A stretch of 39,987 nt of DNA from Pelodictyon luteolum (GTDB lineage Bacteria; Bacteroidota; Chlorobiia; Chlorobiales; Chlorobiaceae). The notes under the pieces were generated by a model that worked only from the letters and a program-made list of their open reading frames with translations, had not been told where the DNA came from and did not search any database. The stretch lies in assembly GCA_020721225.1 (NCBI GenBank), contig DYNE01000021.1:1-39987 (forward strand), in the 5' to 3' direction. Positions 27,408-34,587 of this stretch are shown here, piece by piece; within the stretch, counting starts at the first letter, position 1, and each line of letters opens with the position of its first letter. A program made the position numbers and the translations under genes.

Positions 27408-27842
27408 CTATAGCGCGTTCACCCACTCACGAAGCTTCTCCTGCAACTCGTCCCTGACTGCCCGGAATACCGCAAGCTGTTCTTCAAAGCCGCCGGATAC
27501 CGCAGCAGGATCGTCGAGCGGCCAGTAATACCGGTTGCCATCCATCAGGCCGGGCCAGATGCGGGGGCAGGTCGCCTGCGCCCTGTTGCATACCACGATG
27601 AGATAGTTCACGGGCACCCTGCCGAGATAGACATCAACCGTTTTCGGCTTCTGTGCTCCGATATCGATACCGATTTCGCGCATGACCTCGACGGCAAGGG
27701 GATGCACCTCGTCTTTGGGCTCGAGTCCGGCGCTCATCACATCGAAGCGGTCGCCGGCCATCTTGCGAAGCAACCCTTCTGCCATCTGGCTGCGGGCCGA
27801 ATTGCCGGTACAGAGAAAGAGCACGTTCTTTTTCCTTTCCAT
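27408..27842 (-). CDS. arsC: thioredoxin-type arsenate reductase / low-MW phosphatase family
   Basis: The 144-residue protein has the low-molecular-weight phosphatase P-loop FLCTGNSARSQMAEG (Cys11, Arg17), and a downstream WPLDDPAA motif with the acid residue. The second-cysteine region VVCNRAQATCPRIWPG is typical of thioredoxin-coupled ArsC. It reduces arsenate to arsenite in the cytoplasm. ATG 27842 with GAGG just upstream is preferred to TTG 27851. It follows phoU by 48 bases, so phosphate control and arsenate defence probably share a transcript. No arsR or arsB is visible. Confidence 0.85.
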   Translation of the reverse strand: MERKKNVLFLCTGNSARSQMAEGLLRKMAGDRFDVMSAGLEPKDEVHPLAVEVMREIGIDIGAQKPKTVDVYLGRVPVNYLIVVCNRAQATCPRIWPGLMDGNRYYWPLDDPAAVSGGFEEQLAVFRAVRDELQEKLREWVNAL

Positions 27843-27890
27843 AATCCTCAAAAATAATAGTGAATTAGCGGGTTATCGAATTCGAGAAAT

Positions 27891-28589
27891 TCAATTTACG
27901 AGTGAATTCAGCAGCTTGTCGTAGGCGCTATCCTTTTCACGGCCTTTCTCTCCGGTTACCAGATATACAACCTCGCGGGCTATTTTCGTGGCATGGTCGG
28001 CTATGCGCTCCAGATAACGGGATATGCTCAGAACGGCAATAAGCTGATCGATATCCGCAGAGGGCTCCTTCATGGACGCCATTGCTTTTTTGAATATCAA
28101 CCTGTGCATGAGGTCGATCTCCTCTTCAAGTTGGTTGATCTGCCTGGCGAGAGCCTCATCTTTGTAAGCAAATGCATCGACGGCTTTTTTAACCATTTCG
28201 CCGACCTTTATACCCATGGAATCGAAATCGTACGCCCGCTGCAATCCGGAACCGATTTCCGGAAGCCGTTCGACGATATGGACCGACAGATCGCCGATAC
28301 GTTCGAGATTGTCGTTGATTTTCATGATGGCCACAATCGTCCTGAAATCTTTTGCCACCGGCTGCTGCAGGGCAAGAAAGGAGAGACATTGCGATTCAAG
28401 CTGAATTTCGGCTTCGTCTATCTCCCGGTCGGAGTTCTTCACCTGCCAGGCCTTATCGTTATCGAGCGACTGAAGAACATCGATGGCAAGCAGAAAATTC
28501 CGGAGTACGGTTTCGGATAACGCCGTAAGTGAATCAGACAGCTCCCTGATGTATTCGTGAACAGGACGTTCAGCCATGATTGCAAACAT
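27891..28589 (-). CDS. phoU: phosphate transport regulator PhoU
   Basis: The 232-residue all-helical protein has two PhoU three-helix repeats (about residues 15-110 and 120-215), with DREIDEAEIQLESQCLSFLALQQPVAKDFR and the second-repeat equivalent YLERIADHATKIAREVVYLVTGE. PhoU dampens PhoR/PhoB signalling and Pst uptake when phosphate is plentiful. ATG 28577 is an alternative start four codons in. No pst genes are in this window. It lies upstream of arsC on the same strand. Confidence 0.92.
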   Translation of the reverse strand: MFAIMAERPVHEYIRELSDSLTALSETVLRNFLLAIDVLQSLDNDKAWQVKNSDREIDEAEIQLESQCLSFLALQQPVAKDFRTIVAIMKINDNLERIGDLSVHIVERLPEIGSGLQRAYDFDSMGIKVGEMVKKAVDAFAYKDEALARQINQLEEEIDLMHRLIFKKAMASMKEPSADIDQLIAVLSISRYLERIADHATKIAREVVYLVTGEKGREKDSAYDKLLNSLVN

Positions 28590-28970
28590 TAAAATGGTTA
28601 TTCAAAACGAAAAAGCCTGCACTTCCCTGCCTCATTATCACATCCCTGATTTTCCTCCAGCGGAAAATCCTGACAGCTCAAAAGCTTCAGGTTGCAACCC
28701 GCTCCGGTGAAGCTATAACCCGCGACGGCGGTTTCGAGGAGATGCAGAGTGCCATGATTGCCTAATGGTTTACGCAAGCGCAGGAACAGGCCAACGGAAC
28801 AGGTATCATGCGTATAATCATAGTTGTCGTCCAAGATACGTGCTGAAATATTGAGGAATTGTTACGGAGTGGTTACGGAACCGTTAAATGAGAAATTTCA
28901 AAACCTGCCTCAAAAAGACGACAGCTCGGAAAAACCGGACCAGCGGAAATTTCCGCATTCCGCGACTATT

Positions 28971-28994
28971 CGTTATATTCTATTATACCTAACG
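28971..28994. promoter_or_regulatory. ModE-like operator 1 (CGTTAT-N12-CTAACG)
   Basis: This 24-bp dyad has one mismatch in the right arm and the same arm spacing as the ModE operator of E. coli modA as I remember it. It lies about 320 bp upstream of modD, so a long leader or a second promoter would be needed to act on that gene alone. Confidence 0.55.
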
Positions 28995-29275
28995 TAAACG
29001 ACCTCTGCACAACTCTCCTTCAGGTGACGGATGTAAAGCCGTTTCAACAAAGATGTAAGAATTTACTGATAGTAAAAAACAATAAATCTTAAATTATTAG
29101 GATTATTTGTTTTTTTAACTAAAAATCATCACATTTAAACCATAAATAACGAAATTAAAGCGGCCGACTCGAAAGATGCTGATGAGGAGGCCAAAGAAGC
29201 GCCTCTCTGTTATCAGAAGAAATAACTGTCATATTTCGTCTTTCAGCAGAAGAATGCTCTCTTTTTTTTACTGAT

Positions 29276-29299
29276 CGGAATAGAGTCGATGTTATAACG
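29276..29299. promoter_or_regulatory. weak ModE-like operator 2 (CGGAAT-N12-ATAACG)
   Basis: The right arm is perfect and the left arm matches four of six positions. It ends 12 bases before the modD ATG, a position like that of the two perfect sites near their ATGs. Confidence 0.4.
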
Positions 29300-29311
29300 A
29301 ATAAAAAAAAC

Positions 29312-30160
29312 ATGATACTGTACCAATTGCCGGATTCGGATATCGAACGCTTCATCGAGGAAGATGTGCCATACGGCGACCTCACTACCTCGCTGCTCGG
29401 CATCGGTGAGCAGCAGGGAACCATTACCTTTACAAGCCGACACCATACCGTGCTTTCGTGTACCGAAGAGGCTGGCCGGGTGCTGGAAAAATGCGGAGCC
29501 ACGATAATCTCCCGCCTGCCGAGCGGTACGGAGGTAGAGGCAGGTACGGCTTTCCTTGCTGCGAGCGGGAGCGCGATGAGTCTGCATGCAGGATGGAAAG
29601 TCGCCATGAACCTTCTGGAGTACGCTTCGGGCATCGCCACCCGAACCGCAAATGTGGTTCGGGCCGCACGCTCGGCCAATCCGGGCATCTCGATCGTAAC
29701 CACCAGAAAATCATTTCCGGGAACGAAGAAGGTGGCCATCAAGGCCATCATGGCAGGAGGCGCGCTGCCCCACCGGCTCGGCATTTCTGAAACCATCCTC
29801 GTCTTCCGTCAGCATACCGCCTTCCTCGGCGGACTGGAACAGTTTCTCGATCAGCTTGCTCCGCTGAAAGCTCGTGCACCGGAAAACAAGGTCATCGTCG
29901 AGGCCGATACGACCGAAGAAGCCATGATAATCGCCTCTGCGGGAGCCGATGTCGTGCAGGTGGACAAGATGCCGCCCGATCAGCTCACAGTATTGGCCAG
30001 CGAAATTCATCGCAAGTTCCCGGGTGTCAGGGTCTCGGCCGCCGGCGGCATCAATGCCGGGAATGCCGCCCTCTATGCAGGCACAGGAGTGGATATACTG
30101 GTGCTCTCGTCTGTCTATTTCGGCAAACCTGCGGATATCGGTGTCGTCATACAACCCTAA
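29312..30160 (+). CDS. modD: ModD, quinolinate phosphoribosyltransferase-like molybdenum protein
   Basis: The 282-residue protein has the nicotinate-nucleotide pyrophosphorylase (NadC) fold: VPYGDLTTSLLGI, NLLEYASGIATRTANVVRAAR, VTTRKSFPGTKKVAIKAIMAGGALPHRLGISETIL, then the barrel strands ENKVIVEADTTEEA and VSAAGGINAGNAALYAGTGVDILVLSS. The His-Arg-Leu variant region and the mod context mark it as ModD, not a NAD-synthesis enzyme. ModD is linked to molybdate transport, but its reaction is unknown. There is no Shine-Dalgarno before the ATG. It is the first gene of a six-gene operon, 22 bases ahead of modA. Confidence 0.88.
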   Translation: MILYQLPDSDIERFIEEDVPYGDLTTSLLGIGEQQGTITFTSRHHTVLSCTEEAGRVLEKCGATIISRLPSGTEVEAGTAFLAASGSAMSLHAGWKVAMNLLEYASGIATRTANVVRAARSANPGISIVTTRKSFPGTKKVAIKAIMAGGALPHRLGISETILVFRQHTAFLGGLEQFLDQLAPLKARAPENKVIVEADTTEEAMIIASAGADVVQVDKMPPDQLTVLASEIHRKFPGVRVSAAGGINAGNAALYAGTGVDILVLSSVYFGKPADIGVVIQP

Positions 30161-30182
30161 CAAAATAAAAACCCTTACTGCC

Positions 30183-30929
30183 ATGTTACAACCCATCAGA
30201 CGTTCAGCAATCCTGCTCATGCTCCTGTTGCTCGGAGCCATTCCGGCAATGGCCGGGGAGGTGAACCTCTCCGTGGCCGCAAGCCTTAAAGAGGTGATCA
30301 ACGAGCTCACGGCCAAGTATGAAAAAACTCATCCAGGCAGCGTATTTGTGAAAAATTACGGCGCATCAGGTGCTCTCGCCGGTCAGATCGAGAATGGCGC
30401 TCCCGCAGACCTGTTCATTTCGGCAAACACCAAATGGATGGACCACCTGAAAGGAAAAAAGCTCGTCGAGGAAACGAGTATCGGTACCTTTGCGAAAAAC
30501 ACCCTGGTTTTTACCGGCTCGACCGGAAAAAAGGTAACTGGCATGAAAGATCTTGCAAAGCTCGACAAGATCGGCATAGGAAGCCCGAAAAGCGTTCCTG
30601 CCGGGGAATACGCACAAACCGCCATCAAAAATGCAGGTATGGAACAGCAACTCCAGGGAAAGCTGGTGATGGCCAAGGATGTCCGGGAGTGCCTGATGTA
30701 TGCGGAACTGGGCGAAGTTGACGGCTCCTTCGTCTATCGTACCGACGCGCTTCAGGGCAATAAAACGAAACTGCTCTTCACCGTACCGCAGAAACTCTAT
30801 CCTGAAGTGGTTTATCCGATTGCCCTGACGGCATCAGCTGCAAAGAACAGCGATGCGAAAGGGTTCTTCACCTATCTTAAAGGTCGTGAAGCGAAATCGG
30901 TATTGAAAAAATACGGTTTCGTCCTGTAA
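30183..30929 (+). CDS. modA: molybdate-binding periplasmic protein ModA
   Basis: The 248-residue protein has a signal peptide (about 1-24, cleavage after AMA) and the ModA fold: NLSVAASLKEVINELTAKYEK, VKNYGASGALAGQIENGAPADLFISANTKWMDHL, IGIGSPKSVPAGEYAQTAI, and VDGSFVYRTDAL. It captures molybdate or tungstate in the periplasm and hands it to ModB. The serine-bearing SLKEV and GASGAL stretches correspond to oxyanion ligands. ATG 30183 is followed by the typical signal sequence; an in-frame upstream extension is not used. Confidence 0.93.
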   Translation: MLQPIRRSAILLMLLLLGAIPAMAGEVNLSVAASLKEVINELTAKYEKTHPGSVFVKNYGASGALAGQIENGAPADLFISANTKWMDHLKGKKLVEETSIGTFAKNTLVFTGSTGKKVTGMKDLAKLDKIGIGSPKSVPAGEYAQTAIKNAGMEQQLQGKLVMAKDVRECLMYAELGEVDGSFVYRTDALQGNKTKLLFTVPQKLYPEVVYPIALTASAAKNSDAKGFFTYLKGREAKSVLKKYGFVL

Positions 30930-30953
30930 CAACCGGCTAAATACCAATCAGCC

Positions 30954-31643
30954 ATGCTGTCGCTCACACCCGAAGACATACAGGCCATCCTGCTCTCGCT
31001 GAAGGTGGCGCTTACGGCAACGCTTCTATCGCTGCCGCTGGGGTTCGCAACGGCGTGGCTTATAGTGTTCCGCCCGCTCAGGGGAAAGATGCTGCTGGAA
31101 GTACTCGTGAACCTTCCGCTCACCCTCCCTCCTGTCGTTATCGGCTACTTTCTGCTGCTGCTGCTCGGCAGGAACGGATGGGCAGGAAAGTTCCTCGATG
31201 CATGGGGCATGCATCTTGTCTTTACCTGGAAAGCCGCCGTGATCGCCTCGGCCACCGTTGGATTCCCTCTTCTCGTTCGCTCGATCAGGCTCGGCATGGA
31301 GTCGATCGACCGACAGCTCATCCAGGCATCGCGCAGCCTTGGAGCCAGCTGGCTCGATACGCTCCTGACGGTCGTGCTGCCGCTCTCTGTACGGGGAATT
31401 CTTGCAGGTTCTTCGCTGATGTTCGCCCGAAGCCTCGGGGAGTTCGGGGCAACCATCATCGTTGCAGGTAATATTCCCGGCCTGACCCAGACCATTCCTC
31501 TCGCTATTTACGACTATGCAAGCTCTCCGTCGAGCACCATGATGGCGCTTTCGCTCTGCATCGTTTCCGTGGTGATTTCCGTTTCAGTACTTTTCATGCA
31601 TGAGATGCTGGGACGCAACCTCGAAAGGAAGGAATCGCTGTGA
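30954..31643 (+). CDS. modB: molybdate ABC transporter permease ModB
   Basis: The 229-residue inner-membrane protein has about five helices and the EAA coupling loop QASRSLGASWLDTLLTVVLPLSVRGILAG. Family strings LPLTLPPVVIGYFLL and ARSLGEFGATIIVAGNIPG are intact. It forms the channel dimer for molybdate. Its TGA overlaps the GTG start of modC1 as GTGA. Confidence 0.94.
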   Translation: MLSLTPEDIQAILLSLKVALTATLLSLPLGFATAWLIVFRPLRGKMLLEVLVNLPLTLPPVVIGYFLLLLLGRNGWAGKFLDAWGMHLVFTWKAAVIASATVGFPLLVRSIRLGMESIDRQLIQASRSLGASWLDTLLTVVLPLSVRGILAGSSLMFARSLGEFGATIIVAGNIPGLTQTIPLAIYDYASSPSSTMMALSLCIVSVVISVSVLFMHEMLGRNLERKESL

Positions 31644-32695
31644 AACTGCAGATCGATGTCATAAAAACCCAGGGAAACTTTACCCTTCAGGCCGCTGCTG
31701 CGGTGGAAGGGCAGCGAATCGGCATTTTTGGCCAATCGGGTTGCGGCAAATCAACGCTGGTACATCTTGTTTCCGGACTGTTGCAGCCCGACAGAGACGA
31801 AATCGCCATTGACGGCGAGACACTGTTCAGCAGCGCGAAAAACATTTCGCTTCCTCCCGAACAGCGCCGCATCGCCATCGTTTTCCAGCAGGCCATGCTC
31901 TTTCCGCACCTCGGCGTAAAGGCGAACCTTCTGTACGGCTACAAACGGTGCCGCACGGCAAACAGGCGTATCGACCCGGCAGCCATCATAGATGTGCTGC
32001 AGCTCGAACCGCTGCTGAAACGGGGGGTTAATCGTCTTTCCGGCGGCGAAAAACAGCGCGTGGCGTTGGGGCGGGCAGTTCTGTCAAACCCGCGCCTGCT
32101 CCTGATGGATGAACCGCTTTCGGCACTCGACGATGCCCTGCGCTTCCAGATCATTCCTTATCTGAAAAGCGTGAGTGCGGAGTTCGGCATACCCTATCTC
32201 TTCATTTCGCACTCGGTGCTTGAAATGCAGCTGATGACCGACCGGATTCTCGTCATGAAAGATGGAAAAGTCACCGAAGAGACCACCCCCGATCAGCTTG
32301 CCCGAAACAGGATGGCTGCAAGCCAGACCGGGTACCTCAACCTGCTCCACCTGCATCGCCCCTCCATGGAAAACGGACTCTACTCCTATCCCTGGGGCAC
32401 CGGGAACCTGCTTGTTTCGGATGGAATTGCAGAAAAGACATCGCTGTTCGAGCTCTCGTCGCGCGACATCATTCTCTTCAAACAGCACCCGGAAGCCATC
32501 AGCGCCCGCAATCTGCTTGAATGCACCGTTATGGAACTGTTCCGCTCGGATGGACGCGTCGGGGTCGTCCTCTCAACTTTCGGAGAAAAACTCATTGCCG
32601 AAATCGTACGTTCAGCTGCAGACGAACTCGATATCACCGAAGGGTCAACCATTTTCGCCGCCATCAAGGCTTCATCATTCAGGAGACTCGACTGA
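31640..32695 (+). CDS. modC: molybdate ABC transporter ATPase ModC (copy 1, with TOBE domain)
   Basis: The 351-residue ATPase starts with GTG overlapping the modB stop. It has Walker A GQSGCGKST (31-39), signature RLSGGEKQRVALGRA, Walker B LLLMDEPLSALDD and H-loop FISHS. From about residue 285 a TOBE/Mop domain follows (ARNLLECTVMELFRSDGRVGVVLSTFGEKLIAEIVRSAADELDI), which binds molybdate for feedback inhibition. This is the standard ModC layout and length. Confidence 0.93.
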   Translation: MKLQIDVIKTQGNFTLQAAAAVEGQRIGIFGQSGCGKSTLVHLVSGLLQPDRDEIAIDGETLFSSAKNISLPPEQRRIAIVFQQAMLFPHLGVKANLLYGYKRCRTANRRIDPAAIIDVLQLEPLLKRGVNRLSGGEKQRVALGRAVLSNPRLLLMDEPLSALDDALRFQIIPYLKSVSAEFGIPYLFISHSVLEMQLMTDRILVMKDGKVTEETTPDQLARNRMAASQTGYLNLLHLHRPSMENGLYSYPWGTGNLLVSDGIAEKTSLFELSSRDIILFKQHPEAISARNLLECTVMELFRSDGRVGVVLSTFGEKLIAEIVRSAADELDITEGSTIFAAIKASSFRRLD

Positions 32696-32698
32696 ACC

Positions 32699-33115
32699 AT
32701 GAACTGCTTTTCAGCAATTATCACCAGCATTGAAACCGATGAATCCGGCTCACTTTTTCTGCTTGAACTCGATGCATCAGGTCTTCAGCTTTCCATGCTG
32801 CTCTTCGATCTCAAACCGGCATTCACTGAAGGCTCGTCGGTAAACCTGCTTTTTAAAGAAACAGGAATGGCTATCGCCAGAAATCTCACTGGAGAAATCA
32901 GCCTCAGCAACAAATTTTCAGCCACTGTAACCGCCATACGGTCAGGCAACATCCTTGCCGATATCACACTCGCATCTCCTGCCGGAGAGTGCACGGTCAT
33001 CGTAACAATCCGAAGCATCCAGCGTATGAAACTCGACATTGGTGATTCCGTGACCGTACTGCTTCACGCAAGCCAGATATCCCTTGAAACTCCCCGGATG
33101 ATCACGGAAAACTGA
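32699..33115 (+). CDS. two-domain Mop/TOBE molybdate-binding protein (HTH-less ModE-like)
   Basis: The 138-residue protein consists only of two Mop-type domains, about residues 1-63 and 66-133. The junction LLFKETGMAIARNLTGEISLSNKFSATVTAI and the end VTVLLHASQISLE match the effector half of ModE, where FKET...A...LSGxxSxRN is typical. The N-terminal winged helix-turn-helix of ModE is absent, and the preceding sequence is the modC1 end, so this is not a truncated frame. It may store molybdate, act as a soluble sensor or pair with a separate DNA-binding partner. It sits 3 bases after modC1 and 7 before modC2. Confidence 0.82.
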   Translation: MNCFSAIITSIETDESGSLFLLELDASGLQLSMLLFDLKPAFTEGSSVNLLFKETGMAIARNLTGEISLSNKFSATVTAIRSGNILADITLASPAGECTVIVTIRSIQRMKLDIGDSVTVLLHASQISLETPRMITEN

Positions 33116-33122
33116 TGTACGA

Positions 33123-34031
33123 ATGATCCGTATTACCGTAGAGAAAAAACTTTCCGGGGCTGAAGGACCATTCACGCTCTCGATTGACCTGCAGATGAAG
33201 CCGCAATCGATCCTGACGCTCTACGGCAAGTCAGGCACCGGAAAAACCACGCTGCTTCGCATGCTGGCCGGTCTGGTAAAGCCAGACAGCGGGAGTATAG
33301 AGGTGAACGGTGAAATCTGGTTCGACAGCAGTTGCGGAGTATGCCTGCCGCCTCAGAAACGTCGGGTAGGCATGGTATTTCAGGACTACGCGCTCTTCCC
33401 CACCATGACGGTACGTGAGAACCTGCTCTTCGCCCAGGAGAAAAAAGAGCCCGGCAAAGTGGAAGAGATGCTCGAACTGACCGGTCTTCTCGCACTCCGC
33501 GACCGCAATCCCGGCTCGCTTTCGGGCGGTCAGCAGCAGCGGGTGGCGCTTGCTCGGGCAATTCTGCGCGCTCCCGACATTCTCCTGCTCGACGAACCGC
33601 TTTCGGCACTCGACCAGAAAACCCGAGGTCAGTTGCAGGACGAAATACTCAAGGTACACCATCGCTTTGGACTCTCCACGCTGCTTGTTTCACACGACAA
33701 GCAGGAGGTGTTCAAGCTCTCGGACAGCGTCGCCGTCATCAAAAACGGATGCATCACCAGAACAGGCACGCCTCACGATGTCTTTCTCGACCGGATCACC
33801 TCGAACAAGTTTTCGTTCGTCAGTACCATCCTCTCGATCCGCAAGGTTGATTGCATCTACCTTGCGGTAATCGGTGCCGGCAACGAGCTGGTCGAGGTTG
33901 TACTGTGCGAACGCGACGCTGCAAACCTGAAGCCGGGCGACGAGGTGCTCGTAGCTTCGAAAGCCTTCAACCCGATAGTCATGAAACTGAAGGAGGCGAC
34001 AGAGCCTGGAGATGAAACCCCGCCTATCTGA
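33123..34031 (+). CDS. second ModC-like ABC transporter ATPase
   Basis: The 302-residue ATPase has Walker A GKSGTGKTT (35-43), Q-loop FQDYALFPTMTVRENL, signature SLSGGQQQRVALARA, Walker B ILLLDEPLSALDQKT and H-loop LLVSHDKQE. The last 70 residues form one TOBE-like domain (DCIYLAVIGAGNELVEVVLCERDAANLKPGDEVLVASKAF). It is shorter than modC1 and clearly a different paralogue. The operon contains only one permease, so this ATPase may form a mixed dimer with ModC1 or serve a permease elsewhere, perhaps for tungstate or sulfate. Confidence 0.85.
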   Translation: MIRITVEKKLSGAEGPFTLSIDLQMKPQSILTLYGKSGTGKTTLLRMLAGLVKPDSGSIEVNGEIWFDSSCGVCLPPQKRRVGMVFQDYALFPTMTVRENLLFAQEKKEPGKVEEMLELTGLLALRDRNPGSLSGGQQQRVALARAILRAPDILLLDEPLSALDQKTRGQLQDEILKVHHRFGLSTLLVSHDKQEVFKLSDSVAVIKNGCITRTGTPHDVFLDRITSNKFSFVSTILSIRKVDCIYLAVIGAGNELVEVVLCERDAANLKPGDEVLVASKAFNPIVMKLKEATEPGDETPPI

Positions 34032-34066
34032 TGCCTCCGCTGTTTCTTGCCGAATATCTCCATTGC

Positions 34067-34468
34067 TTATTTACAGTTGCCTGGTGTCCTGAAAGAAGGA
34101 TCGTACTGATCCCAGAACCATTCCGAAACCAGTTTCAGATCATCCGGACTCATTGCCATGGCAGGCATGAGGCCGAATCGTTTGACGGCCGCAGGTTCAA
34201 GTTTCGAGTGCGATGCATCCGGCTTCTGCATGAACCTGACCATGTGTTCGACAGCTTTTTGTTTATCGGTAAAAGCCTCCCGATAGTGCAGGGCAATACC
34301 CAGCACCGGAGGAGCTGTTTTCGGAGGCGGTTTCATGGAGTGACATACACCGCAGTTGCGCAGGAAAATCTCTTCTCCACCGGTTTTCTCCTGCGATGCA
34401 TGGCCGGGAGATGAAATGCCCGAAACAAGAGCGACAAGAGTTAAGCAGGTTATAATATTGTTTTTCAT
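34067..34468 (-). CDS. small periplasmic c-type cytochrome
   Basis: The 133-residue protein has a signal peptide (about 1-24) and a single heme motif C39-G-V-C42-H43. A likely methionine ligand lies in GLMPAMAMS at about residues 99-107, giving a class I mono-heme cytochrome. It would carry electrons in the periplasm. It resembles the soluble small cytochromes of green sulfur bacteria but I cannot match it to c-555 or a Sox protein. It lies between modC2 (convergent, 35-bp gap) and the TonB receptor on its own strand, 119 bp downstream of the receptor stop. Confidence 0.85.
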   Translation of the reverse strand: MKNNIITCLTLVALVSGISSPGHASQEKTGGEEIFLRNCGVCHSMKPPPKTAPPVLGIALHYREAFTDKQKAVEHMVRFMQKPDASHSKLEPAAVKRFGLMPAMAMSPDDLKLVSEWFWDQYDPSFRTPGNCK

Positions 34469-34587
34469 AGTTTTTTTTGATCTGTATGGTTTCAGAAATG
34501 TCGGTATCTGCCTGACAAGCCAACTAAACCTTACGTTTCCGACACCCTGCCCGACGGTACGGTAAGGCGCCGAAGCGAAAATCGTTG

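Larger units (their letters stand above)
28590..29311. other. AT-rich intergenic region upstream of the molybdate operon
   Basis: This 0.7-kb gap between divergent phoU and modD has no convincing gene. A 24-codon minus-strand ORF (28884-28958) and a weak plus-strand frame near 28600-28760 are not supported. It contains a 14-bp palindrome GCGGAAATTTCCGC at 28943-28956, a ModE-like operator at 28971-28994 and a weaker one at 29276-29299. The stretch 29050-29160 is strongly AT-rich. Confidence 0.6.

Noticed and set aside
28884-28958. 24-codon minus-strand ORF close to ModE-like operator 1
   Set aside because: Its ATG is 12 bases from the dyad, but the ORF is very short, lacks a ribosome site and includes half of a palindrome; not enough to call a gene.
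29128-29151. fifth ModE-like site
   Set aside because: Only the right arm ATAACG is present; the left arm position shows no match to CGTTAT.
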